DNA of 64,000 bases from NCBI GenBank assembly GCA_016215605.1, contig JACRJB010000043.1, positions 22,557 through 86,556 on the forward strand, given 5' to 3'. The notes under the pieces are model-generated. The model was not told where the DNA came from. It did not search any database and was given only the letters and a program-made list of their open reading frames with translations. This DNA comes from Rhodopseudomonas palustris. GTDB lineage: Bacteria; Pseudomonadota; Alphaproteobacteria; Rhizobiales; Xanthobacteraceae. Position numbers and translations under genes: made by a program. Below are positions 21,055 to 30,565 of the stretch, piece by piece. The stretch's first letter is position 1. Each line of letters opens with the position of its first letter.

Positions 21055-21750
21055 TCAGGCGCCGGCGAGATATTCTTTCCAGATCGCCTTGTCCCCCATG
21101 GTGGCGATGAAGGCGGCGTGGGCCTCGATGTCGAGATCGCTGACCCGCGGCGCCAAAGGTGTCGCGCGGTGCCGACGGGGCGTATCGCCGCTGGCCCCGG
21201 TCCGCTCCGACGGCACCTCGGCCAGAATCAGTTGCGACTGCCGGGCGCCGATCAGATCGATATAGACTTCAGCCAGCAGTTCGGCGTCGAGCAACGCGCC
21301 GTGCTTGGTGCGGCGTGAATTGTCGATCGCGTAGCGCGAGCACAGATCGTCGAGCCGGTTCGACACGCCCGGATGCTTGCGGCGCGCCAGCAGCAGCGTA
21401 TCGACCAGCCGCTCCCGCGGGATCGCCGCCCGCGACAGCCGCCCGAGCTCCGCATTGATGAAGCCGATGTCGAACGAGGCGTTGTGGATCACCAGCGGCG
21501 CGTCGCCGATGAATTCGACGAATTCGTCGGCGATCTCGGCGAACAGCGGCTTGTCGGCGAGAAACTCGGCCGACAGCCCGTGCACCGCGAAGGCTTCGGC
21601 CGGCATGTCCCGCTCGGGATTGATGTAGCGGTGATACACCTGCCCGGTCGGCATCCGGTTGAAGATCTCGACGCAGCCGATTTCGACCAGCCGATCGCCG
21701 CGCAGCGGATCGAGGCCGGTGGTTTCGGTATCGAGAACGATTTCACGCAT
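21055..21750 (-). CDS. dnaQ: DNA polymerase III epsilon subunit (proofreading exonuclease)
   Basis: DnaQ is the 3'-5' proofreading subunit of the replicative polymerase. This 231-residue DEDDh exonuclease has Exo I DTETTGLDP, Exo II NASFDIGF and Exo III HGALLDAELLAEVY with the catalytic histidine. The C-terminal tail carries the polymerase-contact region. It is the last gene of the minus-strand set leading away from the proposed origin, 37 bases after coaE. Confidence 0.97.
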   Translation of the reverse strand: MREIVLDTETTGLDPLRGDRLVEIGCVEIFNRMPTGQVYHRYINPERDMPAEAFAVHGLSAEFLADKPLFAEIADEFVEFIGDAPLVIHNASFDIGFINAELGRLSRAAIPRERLVDTLLLARRKHPGVSNRLDDLCSRYAIDNSRRTKHGALLDAELLAEVYIDLIGARQSQLILAEVPSERTGASGDTPRRHRATPLAPRVSDLDIEAHAAFIATMGDKAIWKEYLAGA

Positions 21751-21786
21751 CGTGGGCTGGTCGCTTGCTCGTGTGCTGCCGGCGAA

Positions 21787-22386
21787 TCACGGCCGCCGTC
21801 GCGGCATCTTAGCAGCCGCGGTGAGGATTTCGCGGATCTGCGCCCGCACCGGGTCGAGCCCATGCGAGGTATCCACCAGGAAATCCGCGCGCTTGCGCTT
21901 CTCGGCGTCGGGCATCTGCCGCGCCAGGATGGCGTCGAGCTTCTCCGGGGTCATGTTGTCGCGCGCGAGAATGCGCTCGCGCTGCACCTCCGGCGACGTG
22001 GTGACCACGACCACCGCATCGACCCGCTTCTCGCCGCCGGTTTCGAACAGCAGCGGCACGTCGACCACCGCGATCGGCGCCCCGGATGATTCGGCATCGT
22101 CGAGAAAATTCTGATGATGCGAGCGCAGCATCGGATGCACGATCTGCTCCAGCCGCTTCATCGCATCGGCATCGTGCACGACGTTGGCCGACAGCAATGC
22201 GCGATCGACCTTGCCGTTGACGATCGTTCCGGGAAATGCCGCCTCGATCGCCGGCACCGCTTCGCCTTCATAGATCTTATGCACCGTGGCATCGGCGTCG
22301 TAGACCGGCACGCCGGCCTCCTGGAACAGCTTCGCGGTGGTGGATTTGCCCATCCCGATCGACCCGGTGAGCCCGAGTATCAGCAT
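21787..22386 (-). CDS. coaE: Dephospho-CoA kinase
   Basis: CoaE phosphorylates dephospho-CoA in the last step of coenzyme A synthesis. The 199-residue protein starts [17 protein letters not shown] (Walker A) and has [12 protein letters not shown] and the [20 protein letters not shown] lid region. It lies between maf and dnaQ, the usual order in alphaproteobacteria. Confidence 0.97.
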   Translation of the reverse strand: MLILGLTGSIGMGKSTTAKLFQEAGVPVYDADATVHKIYEGEAVPAIEAAFPGTIVNGKVDRALLSANVVHDADAMKRLEQIVHPMLRSHHQNFLDDAESSGAPIAVVDVPLLFETGGEKRVDAVVVVTTSPEVQRERILARDNMTPEKLDAILARQMPDAEKRKRADFLVDTSHGLDPVRAQIREILTAAAKMPRRRP

Positions 22387-22416
22387 TCCGCCCCCCTCCG
22401 CTTCGCCCGTTTCCAG

Positions 22417-23025
22417 CTAGAACGACAACAGTTTCTGGCTACGCAGAAATCCGAGCAAGGGCAACAGCGGCAGGCCGAGAATAGTGAAGTGGTCGCCGTG
22501 AATGCCGTCGAACAGATGCACGCCGAGGCCTTCGACCTGATAGCCGCCGACGCTCGAGGTCGCGTTGTCGCCGGCCTCGTCGAGATAGGCGGCGATTTCG
22601 TCGTCGCTGAGCGGCCGCATCGTCATCCGCGCGATCACGACCTCCGCGAACAAGGTGATGCCGTTGCGCACCAGGGCGATCGCCGAATGCAGCTCGTGGC
22701 GGCGGCCGGCGAGCTCGCGCAATTGTTTCGCAGCCTCGTTGCGGTCGGCCGGCTTGTTGAAGCCGCGCGCGCCGAGCGCCAGCGTTTGGTCGGCGCCGAG
22801 CACCAGGCGGCCGGGATGATGGTTCGAAACGAAGGCGGCCTTTTCTTCCGCCAGTAGTGCGGCGATCTCGCCGGGCGCGGACAGGCCGGAGGCCTTGGCA
22901 ATGCCACGCTCGTCGATGTCGGCCGGGATCGCATCGAACGGAATCCCCGCATGGGTCAGCAGCGCTTGCCGGGCCCGGCTTTGCGAGGCCAGCACCAGCG
23001 GTTGCGGCCCGAGCCACAACGTCAT
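22417..23025 (-). CDS. maf: Maf-like nucleotide pyrophosphatase
   Basis: Maf proteins hydrolyse non-canonical or canonical nucleoside triphosphates and affect septation when overexpressed. The 202-residue protein shows the opening [38 protein letters not shown] and [12 protein letters not shown]. The PLLG end suggests the YceF-like subgroup, but the exact substrate cannot be read. Its ATG overlaps the stop of the upstream regulatory-protein gene as ATGA, so the two are coupled. Confidence 0.92.
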   Translation of the reverse strand: MTLWLGPQPLVLASQSRARQALLTHAGIPFDAIPADIDERGIAKASGLSAPGEIAALLAEEKAAFVSNHHPGRLVLGADQTLALGARGFNKPADRNEAAKQLRELAGRRHELHSAIALVRNGITLFAEVVIARMTMRPLSDDEIAAYLDEAGDNATSSVGGYQVEGLGVHLFDGIHGDHFTILGLPLLPLLGFLRSQKLLSF

Positions 23026-23861
23026 TCGGACATCCTCTGGCGTTGGCGGTCGGCCAGCAGTTTCATGATCGCCGCGGCGGTTTCCTCGATCGAGCGCCGG
23101 GTGACGTCGAGCAGCGACCAGCCGTATTTGGCGCTGAGCTTGCGCGCCAGCACCACCTCGTCGGTCACCGCCTGGCGATCGATATAGGAGTCGTTGCCAG
23201 AGCCGGCGCCGATGCTCAGCAGCCGGTTCTGCCGCACCTGGATCAGCCGTTCCGGCGATGCGTGCAGGCTGACGACCAGCGGCTTCTTCAATGTCTCGAG
23301 CTGGTGCGGGATCGGAATCCCGGCGACCAGCGGCACATTGGCGGTGCGGATGCCGCGATTGGCCAGATAGATCGAGGTCGGCGTCTTCGAGGTGCGCGAC
23401 ACCCCGACCAGCACCACATCGGCTTCTTCGAGGCCTTCGACGTGCTGGCCGTCGTCATGCATCATCGAATAATTCAGCGCATCGATGCGCTTGAAATATT
23501 CGGCATTGAGGGTGTGCTGGGCGCCGACCCGACCGGTGGTGGAGGCGCCGAGATAGGCCTCGAACAATTGCATCACCGGACCGATGATCGACAGGCTGGG
23601 GCTGTTGATCTCCTGGCATTTGGCTTCGAGCCGGCTGACGAGCTCGCTCTCCAGCAGAGTGAACAGCACGATGCCGGGCGATTCCTCGATCTCCTGCAGC
23701 ACGCGGTCGAGCTGCTTCTGGCTGCGCACCAGGGGATAGACGTGTTCCACCGGGGTGACGTTGGCGTATTGCGCAGCGACGGCGCGCGACACCGTGATCA
23801 GGGTCTCGCCGGTCGAATCGGACACCAGGTGAAGGTGAAAATAGCTGCCGTCGGTCAGCAT
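23022..23861 (-). CDS. Pyruvate phosphate dikinase / PEP synthase regulatory protein (DUF299)
   Basis: A 279-residue bifunctional ADP/Pi-dependent kinase-pyrophosphorylase of the DUF299 family, which switches pyruvate phosphate dikinase or PEP synthase off and on by threonine phosphorylation. Recognised blocks are [12 protein letters not shown] near the start, the P-loop-like [18 protein letters not shown] around residue 150 and the C-terminal [20 protein letters not shown]. Starts at 23861 or 23864 (consecutive ATGs) give the normal length; the frame from 23927 adds unconserved residues. It is the first minus-strand gene on the left side of the proposed origin. Confidence 0.92.
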   Translation of the reverse strand: MLTDGSYFHLHLVSDSTGETLITVSRAVAAQYANVTPVEHVYPLVRSQKQLDRVLQEIEESPGIVLFTLLESELVSRLEAKCQEINSPSLSIIGPVMQLFEAYLGASTTGRVGAQHTLNAEYFKRIDALNYSMMHDDGQHVEGLEEADVVLVGVSRTSKTPTSIYLANRGIRTANVPLVAGIPIPHQLETLKKPLVVSLHASPERLIQVRQNRLLSIGAGSGNDSYIDRQAVTDEVVLARKLSAKYGWSLLDVTRRSIEETAAAIMKLLADRQRQRMSE

Positions 23862-24314
23862 CATGACCCTGTGTATCCTGTGAACAACGGGGCGAAAGCC
23901 GCCGGATTGCGGCACCGCGACCGGCACGGGCGGGATAACCCGGTTTTTTCTTCACAGGCCTCGGGTGAGGAAATCGTCTCGGGATGGTGTCGAGGTTAGC
24001 GGGCGAATGTGGATTTGTCTCTTGATAAAGAGACCGGTATCGCGGCGCAAACGCCGATGCGCCAGGTGTTCGGCCGATCCTGGCGGATGCCGTCCTGGGC
24101 TGTGCACATGTGAATCGTGCAAGGACAAGCCGGAGCGTCTGTTGCGCCGGCACAATCCACGTTCACTACGACTCAAACCCTAAGAATCTATAAATATTGT
24201 TTAGAGGGGTGAAGCTTGCGGAAAACCCGGTGATCGCGCATTCGAGTAACGCGTGGCGCGGGCAGCGCGTTCCCGATGGGCTCGGGAAATTCCGCGCAGG
24301 CGGTGGGGCGACCG
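23862..24314. other. Candidate chromosomal replication origin (oriC)
   Basis: A 453-base non-coding gap at the point where genes diverge: minus strand to the left (dnaQ-coaE-maf-DUF299), plus strand to the right (hemJ-rho-mnmE-mnmG-parAB). It holds an AT-rich stretch at 24181-24204 in otherwise GC-rich DNA. DnaA-box-like 9-mers matching TTATCCACA at 7 of 9 positions occur at 23879-23887 (TGTGAACAA), 23948-23956 (TTCTTCACA) and 24008-24016 (TGTGGATTT). GANTC methylation sites cluster at 24112, 24170 and 24184. In Caulobacter the origin adjoins hemE near this kind of gene set. Function is inferred. Confidence 0.5.
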
Positions 24315-24755
24315 ATGATCGACTGGTCCGATATTTATCTCTGGGTGAAGAGCCTGCATGTCGTCGCGGTGATCTCGTGGATGGCCGGGATGCTCTACAT
24401 GCCGCGGTTGTTCGTCTACCACTGCTCCGCCGAGATCGGCTCGAAGCAGTCCGAAACCTTCAAGATCATGGAGCGGCGGCTCTACAAGGCGATCATGAAT
24501 CCGGCGATGATGGTCGCGTGGGCCGCCGGCCTCGTCATCGCCTGGGAGCAGGGCTATTTCACCTCGGGCTGGTTTCACGCCAAGCTCGGCGCGGTGGTGC
24601 TGATGACGGTGATTCACGTGATGCTGGGTCGCTATGTGCGCGATTTCGCCGCAGACCGGAACACGCGGTCTCATAAATTCTATCGCGTAATCAACGAGAT
24701 ACCGACTGTTCTGATGGTCGCTGCGGTGATCTTCGTGATCGTCAAGCCGTTCTGA
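24315..24755 (+). CDS. hemJ: Protoporphyrinogen IX oxidase HemJ
   Basis: HemJ oxidises protoporphyrinogen IX to protoporphyrin IX in heme and bacteriochlorophyll synthesis. The 146-residue inner-membrane protein has four or five predicted helices and the family sequence YLWVKSLHVVAVISWMAGMLYMPRLFVYH, whose histidines bind heme. The ATG at 24315 (MIDWSDIYLW) follows GGTGGGGCG; the upstream start at 24276 adds 13 unconserved residues. hemE and hemH, often adjacent, are not found upstream in the window. Confidence 0.95.
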   Translation: MIDWSDIYLWVKSLHVVAVISWMAGMLYMPRLFVYHCSAEIGSKQSETFKIMERRLYKAIMNPAMMVAWAAGLVIAWEQGYFTSGWFHAKLGAVVLMTVIHVMLGRYVRDFAADRNTRSHKFYRVINEIPTVLMVAAVIFVIVKPF

Positions 24756-25027
24756 TGCCGCAAAATCGGGCTTCGGGCCGGTGCCGAACGCCTTGCATGG
24801 CCGCGGACGATTTTCTATAGTTGCTGCGTCCCACCTAAAGCAGGCGAATGTGGTTGCGATCTGGTTTCGTATGAACCGGCCGCCGCATCGGGTTTGAAGC
24901 CTCTCTGCACCTTCCTTGCTCAAGACGTCGTCGACCTGAAGACCTGCGGACTCTCCTGTATTTTCCAGTCTCCGCTCTCTTCCGCTGACGAATCCCCTCT
25001 CTCGATTTTTTCCACAGGACCACCCCA

Positions 25028-26293
25028 ATGCGGGAAATGAAACTTCAAGACCTCAAGGCCAAGACGCCGGCCGAGCTCGTCTCGTTTGCGGAAGAGCTGG
25101 GGGTCGAGAACGCCAGCACGATGCGCAAGCAGGAGCTGATGTTCGCCTGTCTGAAGCAATTGTCGGCGAAAGAGACCGATATTATCGGTGAAGGTGTCGT
25201 CGAGGTTCTGTCCGACGGCTTCGGCTTCCTGCGCTCGCCGGATGCCAACTACCTGCCGGGTCCGGACGACATCTACGTCTCGCCGTCGCAGATCCGCCGC
25301 TTCGGCCTGCGCACCGGCGACACCATCGAGGGCCACATCCGCAGCCCGAAGGAAGGCGAACGCTACTTCGCGCTGCTCAAGGTCAACACGCTGAACTTCG
25401 AGGATCCCGAGAAGTCCAAGCACAAGGTCAATTTCGACAATCTCACGCCGCTGTTTCCGGACGAACGCTTCCGGCTCGAGATCGACGATCCGACCCGCAA
25501 GGATCTGTCGGCCCGTGTCATCGACATCGTGGCGCCGATCGGCAAAGGCCAGCGCGCGCTGATCGTCGCGCCGCCGCGCACCGGCAAGACCGTGCTGATG
25601 CAGAACATCGCGCATTCGATCACCGCCAATCATCCGGAATGCTATCTGATCGTGCTGCTGATCGACGAGCGGCCCGAAGAAGTCACCGACATGCAGCGCT
25701 CGGTGAAGGGTGAGGTGGTGTCCTCGACCTTCGACGAACCCGCAGTGCGCCACGTCCAGGTCGCCGAGATGGTGATCGAGAAGGCCAAGCGGCTGGTCGA
25801 ACACGGCCGCGACGTCGTCATCCTGCTCGATTCCATCACCCGTCTGGGTCGCGCCTACAACACGGTGGTGCCGTCGTCCGGCAAGGTGCTGACCGGCGGC
25901 GTCGATGCCAACGCGCTGCAGCGGCCGAAGCGCTTCTTCGGCGCGGCGCGCAACATCGAAGAGGGCGGTTCGCTCACCATCATCGCCACTGCGCTGGTCG
26001 ACACCGGCTCGCGCATGGACGAAGTGATCTTCGAAGAGTTCAAGGGCACCGGCAACTCGGAGCTGATCCTCGACCGCAAGGTCTCCGACAAGCGGACCTT
26101 CCCGGCGATCGACATCTCGCGCTCCGGCACCCGCAAGGAAGAGCTGATCACCGATCCGCAGCTCTTGAAGAAGATGTATGTGCTGCGCCGGATCCTGAAT
26201 CCGATGGGGACGATGGATGCGATCGACTTCCTGCTCGACAAGCTGCGCAACACCAAGAACAACTCCGAGTTCTTCGAGTCGATGAACACCTGA
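25028..26293 (+). CDS. rho: Transcription termination factor Rho
   Basis: Rho is the hexameric RNA-dependent ATPase that terminates transcription. The 421-residue protein has the N-terminal helical domain ([20 protein letters not shown]), the RNA-binding cold-shock-like domain ([21 protein letters not shown]) and the RecA-like core with Walker [13 protein letters not shown] and Walker [21 protein letters not shown] codons at 25028 and 25037 are both possible. The 272-base leader after hemJ contains no gene; autoregulatory leaders are common for rho. Confidence 0.99.
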   Translation: MREMKLQDLKAKTPAELVSFAEELGVENASTMRKQELMFACLKQLSAKETDIIGEGVVEVLSDGFGFLRSPDANYLPGPDDIYVSPSQIRRFGLRTGDTIEGHIRSPKEGERYFALLKVNTLNFEDPEKSKHKVNFDNLTPLFPDERFRLEIDDPTRKDLSARVIDIVAPIGKGQRALIVAPPRTGKTVLMQNIAHSITANHPECYLIVLLIDERPEEVTDMQRSVKGEVVSSTFDEPAVRHVQVAEMVIEKAKRLVEHGRDVVILLDSITRLGRAYNTVVPSSGKVLTGGVDANALQRPKRFFGAARNIEEGGSLTIIATALVDTGSRMDEVIFEEFKGTGNSELILDRKVSDKRTFPAIDISRSGTRKEELITDPQLLKKMYVLRRILNPMGTMDAIDFLLDKLRNTKNNSEFFESMNT

Positions 26294-26320
26294 TCGACCG
26301 ATCTCGGCGACGACGATCGA

Positions 26321-26347
26321 GGGCGCCCCGCAACGGGCGCTCTTTTT
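26321..26347 (+). terminator. Intrinsic terminator after rho
   Basis: GGGCGCCC-CGCAAC-GGGCGCTC followed by TTTTT gives an eight-pair GC stem with a six-base loop and a T tract, 28 bases after the rho stop. It should separate rho from mnmE. Confidence 0.85.
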
Positions 26348-26401
26348 CGTTGCGGTGGAATCCGCGTTGCGTCGGGCCGCGCGGCTCGGCAAGACAGGCG
26401 T

Positions 26402-27781
26402 ATGCATCCGAGCGACCAGACCATCTTCGCCCTCGCGACCGGGCCGTTGCCTTCGGCGCTGGCGATCGTGCGCGTGTCCGGGCCGCGCGCCGGCGAACTG
26501 GTGACCGCGCTGACCGGCTCGCTGCCGCCGCCGCGGACGGCTCGGAGATGTCAGATTCACGATCAAAATCAGGAGCTTATTGACGACAGCGTGGTGCTGT
26601 GGTTCGTCGGTCCGGCGAGCGCCACGGGTGAGGATGTCGCCGAATTTCACATCCATGGCGGCCGTGCGGTGCTGGCGGCGTTGGTCAAGGCGCTGACAGC
26701 GTTCGACGACGTGCGGCCGGCGGAGCCGGGCGAATTCACCCGGCGAGCGTTCGAGAATGGCAAGCTCGATCTGACCGAGGCCGAGGGGCTCGACGATCTG
26801 ATTCATGCCGACACCGAGGCACAGCGGCGGCAAGCCGTGCGCCAGCTCGGCGGCCTGCTCGGCGACAAAGCGCGACGCTGGCGAGGACAGATTATCGAGG
26901 CGCTGGCGCTGATCGAGGCGGGGATCGACTTCGCCGACGAAGGCGACGTGCAGGGCGAGCTGATGGCGCCGGCGCTGCGGACGATCGCGGCGCTACATGA
27001 CGAAGTTGCAGAAGTGCTTGCGGCACAGGGGAAAGCGGAACGACTGCGGGACGGCCTGGTGGTCGCGATCGCGGGTCCGCCGAACGTCGGCAAGTCGACG
27101 CTGATCAATCGCCTGGCGCGGCGGGAGGTGGCGATCGTGTCGCCGCATGCCGGCACGACGCGCGACGTGATCGAAGTGCAGCTCGATCTGCGCGGCTATC
27201 CGGTGACGGTGATCGACACCGCGGGGATTCGGGAGAGTGACGATCCGGTCGAGCAGGAAGGTGTGCGCCGGGCGAGGGCGCGAGCGGCAGAAGCGGATCT
27301 GGTGCTGTGGCTCGGTGATGACGATGCGATCGGTGCAGCGGTAGAGGGGGCAGCGCCGGTCTGGCGGGTGCGCAACAAGATCGATTTGGCACCCCAGACG
27401 GATACCGGCAGGGCCGATTTTGATGCTTCGGGGCTTGGGGCAAACCGATGGCAAACCGGAGGCGCTGCTGCCCCAAGCGCGACGTTCGCGATTTCAGCAA
27501 AACGGGGCGATGGCGTCGGTGAGCTGATCGAAGCGCTTGCGGGATTTGCTGCGCAATATTTCGCGCGCGGCGAGTCCGCAGTGATCAGCCGGGAACGGCA
27601 TCGGATCTTACTGCAGCAAGCTGAGCGAATGCTGCAGTGCAGCATGGTTGCTGGGTTAGCGCCCGAGCTGGTCGCTGAAGAGCTGCGGCTCGCGGCGGGA
27701 TCTTTGGGGCGGTTACTCGGGCGGGTCGATGTTGAAGACGTCCTGGGCGAAATCTTTGGGCGGTTCTGCATCGGCAAGTGA
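26402..27781 (+). CDS. mnmE: tRNA modification GTPase MnmE
   Basis: MnmE with MnmG installs the (carboxymethyl)aminomethyl group on wobble uridine 34 of several tRNAs. The 459-residue protein has the N-terminal folate-binding domain ([39 protein letters not shown]) and an inserted G domain with G1 [13 protein letters not shown]2 AGTTRDV and G3 DTAGIRES. The C-terminal CIGK carries the catalytic cysteine. The Thr-Arg-Ala stretch [13 protein letters not shown] is less usual but in frame. mnmG follows after a 223-base gap holding two parS-like sites. Confidence 0.98.
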   Translation: MHPSDQTIFALATGPLPSALAIVRVSGPRAGELVTALTGSLPPPRTARRCQIHDQNQELIDDSVVLWFVGPASATGEDVAEFHIHGGRAVLAALVKALTAFDDVRPAEPGEFTRRAFENGKLDLTEAEGLDDLIHADTEAQRRQAVRQLGGLLGDKARRWRGQIIEALALIEAGIDFADEGDVQGELMAPALRTIAALHDEVAEVLAAQGKAERLRDGLVVAIAGPPNVGKSTLINRLARREVAIVSPHAGTTRDVIEVQLDLRGYPVTVIDTAGIRESDDPVEQEGVRRARARAAEADLVLWLGDDDAIGAAVEGAAPVWRVRNKIDLAPQTDTGRADFDASGLGANRWQTGGAAAPSATFAISAKRGDGVGELIEALAGFAAQYFARGESAVISRERHRILLQQAERMLQCSMVAGLAPELVAEELRLAAGSLGRLLGRVDVEDVLGEIFGRFCIGK

Positions 27782-27826
27782 GATCATCTAGAATATAGAA
27801 ATATAATTATATTCATTTATTTGAGA
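27782..27826. other. AT-rich island after mnmE
   Basis: About 45 bases dominated by A and T (CTAGAATATAGAAATATAAT and following) stand out sharply from the surrounding GC-rich DNA. They lie about 90 bases before the first parS-like site. This could be the mnmG promoter or a DNA-unwinding element. Confidence 0.6.
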
Positions 27827-27911
27827 TGTGATGCGGAGTTTCCGCGAGCGCGAGGCGTGTCGACTGGGGGGCGCGAGCGCGGACCCGCTGCCGGCGCCAC
27901 CCACGGGGAGC

Positions 27912-27927
27912 TGTTTCACGTGAAACG
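27912..27927. promoter_or_regulatory. parS-like site 1 (ParB binding)
   Basis: TGTTTCACGTGAAACG matches the bacterial parS consensus TGTTTCACGTGAAACA at 15 of 16 positions. It lies in the mnmE-mnmG gap, 4.4 kb from parB. Confidence 0.92.
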
Positions 27928-27934
27928 TGGCCGG

Positions 27935-27950
27935 CGTTTCACGTGAAACA
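27935..27950. promoter_or_regulatory. parS-like site 2 (ParB binding)
   Basis: CGTTTCACGTGAAACA, 15 of 16 matches to consensus, starting 23 bases after the start of site 1. The pair lies 55 bases upstream of mnmG. Confidence 0.92.
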
Positions 27951-28004
27951 ACGCCGAATCCAATACCGCTTCAAAGCCATCCAAAGCTGGGTTAAAAGCC
28001 GGCC

Positions 28005-29885
28005 ATGCGCAATTCCTTCGATGTCATCGTCATTGGCGGCGGTCATGCCGGCTGTGAAGCGGCGGCCGCCGCGGCCCGCCTTGGGGTGTCGACCGCGCTG
28101 GTGACGCATCGCTTCGCCACCGTCGGCGCGATGTCCTGCAATCCGGCGATCGGCGGTCTTGGCAAGGGTCATCTGGCTCGCGAGGTCGATGCGCTCGACG
28201 GGCTGATGGGGCGAGTCGCCGATGCCGGCGGCATTCAGTTCCGGATGCTCAATCGGCGCAAGGGGCCGGCGGTGCGTGGGCCCCGGGCTCAGGCGGACCG
28301 TAAGCTCTATGCCGCGGCGATGCAGGCCGCGATCCGCGAAACCGCCAATCTCAGCGTGATCGAGGGCGAGGCAGATGCGCTGCTGAGCCAGGCCGGCCGG
28401 GTGACGGGGATCCGCCTCGCCGACGGCCGCGAGTTCAGTGCCGGCGCGGTCGTCATCACCACCGGGACCTTCCTGCGGGGCCTGATCCATCTCGGCGAGC
28501 AGAGCTGGCCGGCCGGCCGGATCGACGAAGCGCCGGCGCTCGGTCTTTCGGCCTCGTTCGAGGCGCTCGGCCTGACGCTCGGGCGGCTCAAGACTGGGAC
28601 GCCGCCGCGGCTCGATGGCCGGACCATCGACTGGGGCGCCGTCGAGATGCAGCCGGGCGACGATCCGCCCGAGCCGTTTTCGGTGCTGACGCCGGCGATC
28701 ACCACCCCGCAGATCGAATGCGGCATCACCCGGACGACGCCGGCGACCCACGAGGTGATCCGCGCCAACGTTCACCGCTCGCCGATGTATTCCGGGCAGA
28801 TCCAGTCATCGGGGCCGCGCTATTGCCCGTCGATCGAGGACAAGATCGTCAAGTTCGGCGATCGCGACGGCCATCAGATCTTCCTCGAGCCGGAGGGGCT
28901 CGACGATCCGACCGTCTACCCGAACGGAATCTCGACCTCGCTGCCCGAAGAGGTCCAGCGCGCGATTCTGGCCACGATCTCGGGCCTGGAGCGGACCGTG
29001 ATGATCCGCCCCGGCTATGCGATCGAATACGACCATGTCGACCCGCGCGAACTGGAGCCGACGCTGCAGACCAAGCGGCTGCGCGGTCTGTTCCTGGCGG
29101 GGCAGATCAACGGCACCACCGGATACGAAGAGGCGGCCGCGCAGGGGCTGGTTGCCGGGCTGAATGCCGCCTTGGCGGCCGGCGGCGGCGATTCGATCGT
29201 GTTCGACCGCGCCGACGGCTATCTCGGGGTGATGATCGACGATCTGGTCACCCGCGGCATCACCGAGCCGTACCGGATGTTCACCTCGCGGGCCGAATAT
29301 CGCCTGACGCTGCGCGCCGACAACGCCGACCAGCGGCTGACCGACAAGGGTCTGGCGCTCGGCTGTGTCGGAGCGGAGCGGGGGGCGTTTCACCGGAGCA
29401 AGATGGCGGCGCTGGCGGAGGCGAAGGCGCTGGCGCAATCGCTGTCGATCACCCCGAACGAGGCCGCCCGCCACGGGCTGTCGCTCAATCGCGACGGCCA
29501 GCGGCGGTCGGCGTTCGATCTACTGTCGTATCCGGAGATCGAATGGGCCCAGGTCCAGGCGATCTGGCCGGAATTGGCGGTCGTATCGCCGATGATCGCG
29601 ACGCATGTCGAGATCGACGCCAAGTATCACGTCTATCTCGAACGCCAGACCGCCGATGTCGCCGCCTTCCGGCGCGACGAGGGGCTGTTGCTCACCGAGG
29701 TCGACTACGCTCAGGTGCCGGGATTGTCGAACGAAGCGCGGGTGCGTTTGGAGCGGCACCGGCCGCGGACAGTCGGGCAGGCGGGCCGCCTCGACGGCAT
29801 CACGCCGGCGGCACTTGGGATCCTGGCGGCGTATCTGCGGCGGGAAGCACGGAAGCGGCCGGCAGCGACAGCAGGCGAGGGATAG
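28005..29885 (+). CDS. mnmG: tRNA uridine-5-carboxymethylaminomethyl(34) synthesis enzyme MnmG (GidA)
   Basis: MnmG is the FAD-dependent partner of MnmE in wobble-uridine modification. The 626-residue protein begins [23 protein letters not shown] (FAD dinucleotide fold). It contains [26 protein letters not shown] with the conserved region of catalytic cysteines, [21 protein letters not shown] and the C-terminal helical domain that binds MnmE. The position between mnmE and rsmG, close to parAB, is the classic near-origin arrangement. Confidence 0.98.
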   Translation: MRNSFDVIVIGGGHAGCEAAAAAARLGVSTALVTHRFATVGAMSCNPAIGGLGKGHLAREVDALDGLMGRVADAGGIQFRMLNRRKGPAVRGPRAQADRKLYAAAMQAAIRETANLSVIEGEADALLSQAGRVTGIRLADGREFSAGAVVITTGTFLRGLIHLGEQSWPAGRIDEAPALGLSASFEALGLTLGRLKTGTPPRLDGRTIDWGAVEMQPGDDPPEPFSVLTPAITTPQIECGITRTTPATHEVIRANVHRSPMYSGQIQSSGPRYCPSIEDKIVKFGDRDGHQIFLEPEGLDDPTVYPNGISTSLPEEVQRAILATISGLERTVMIRPGYAIEYDHVDPRELEPTLQTKRLRGLFLAGQINGTTGYEEAAAQGLVAGLNAALAAGGGDSIVFDRADGYLGVMIDDLVTRGITEPYRMFTSRAEYRLTLRADNADQRLTDKGLALGCVGAERGAFHRSKMAALAEAKALAQSLSITPNEAARHGLSLNRDGQRRSAFDLLSYPEIEWAQVQAIWPELAVVSPMIATHVEIDAKYHVYLERQTADVAAFRRDEGLLLTEVDYAQVPGLSNEARVRLERHRPRTVGQAGRLDGITPAALGILAAYLRREARKRPAATAGEG

Positions 29886-29889
29886 ACTA

Positions 29890-29913
29890 GCGCTGTTTCA
29901 CGTGAAACAGCGC
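29890..29913. promoter_or_regulatory. parS site 3 (perfect consensus in a 24-base palindrome)
   Basis: The 16-base consensus TGTTTCACGTGAAACA is exact at 29894-29909 and extended by GCGC on both sides into a perfect 24-base palindrome. It lies 4 bases after the mnmG stop and just beyond the 3' end of the MmcQ-like gene. Confidence 0.96.
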
Positions 29914-29933
29914 CGGTGCGGCGCGTCCCTGAT

Positions 29934-30287
29934 TCAGCGCCCTGAGCGCTTCCGTTTCGGATTGGGTGTGCGTGGCTGCTTGGTTCGGGACCCCTGCCAG
30001 GCCGCTTCGAGCGCCGACTGCAACTCCTGATCGGACAGTTCAGCAAGCAACGCTGTCGTCCATCCCTGTGCGCCCCACGCATTCGCCACTGGCGAGAAGG
30101 CGTCCGGCGCCACCGCACATTTCAAGGCTTGCTGGTCCGGCGTGAACCGAAGGTTGGCGGTGAGCCCGTCGCCGGCCAGCGTCACGTAGATCCGGGACGT
30201 CTTGAACGCGGCGCGGTCAAAATGCGGCGCCTCGACGGTGCCCTCCAGTGCCAAGGCCATTCGACGCAACGCGGCCGCTGTCGCCAT
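29934..30287 (-). CDS. MmcQ/YjbR family protein
   Basis: A 117-residue protein of the MmcQ/YjbR (DUF419) family, small CyaY-like-fold proteins with possible DNA-binding function. The family sequence is visible in LEGTVEAPHFDRAAFKTSRIYVTLAGDG and AWGAQGWTTALLAELSDQEL. The C-terminus is a basic tail (RTPNPKRKRSGR). ATG 30287 begins MATAAALRRMAL, the usual start; the frame from 30362 is too long. It is the only minus-strand gene inside the mnmE-parB block. Confidence 0.87.
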   Translation of the reverse strand: MATAAALRRMALALEGTVEAPHFDRAAFKTSRIYVTLAGDGLTANLRFTPDQQALKCAVAPDAFSPVANAWGAQGWTTALLAELSDQELQSALEAAWQGSRTKQPRTPNPKRKRSGR

Positions 30288-30565
30288 CGTGCTTCCTCCG
30301 ATCGCACCGATTGTCGCGAGCGGAGACGTTGCTGTCAAAGCTATCGATCGCCAGCTGCACATGCGCCACCTTCACGCGACGACATGCGGACAACGGTCTA
30401 AAAGGTCCGGATCACGCGGGATCGGCTGTCGAACGACCTTGGACAGGCTCGTCCGCGCAAGACTGGTCGTATGACCTCACGAGTGGACATCAAACAGTGG
30501 CCGGAATCGATGCGCCGGCCTATGTGTAAGGCCGACATCGCGTACAGACACGAGACCCCAGCTCC

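Noticed and set aside
23862..24314. Missing hemE gene in the origin gap
   Set aside because: No open frame of adequate size or with uroporphyrinogen decarboxylase motifs in either strand; the gap is non-coding.
30288..30565. Short overlapping frames between the MmcQ-like gene and rsmG
   Set aside because: Up to 90 codons but overlapping each other in different frames, no ribosome site, no similarity that I recognise.
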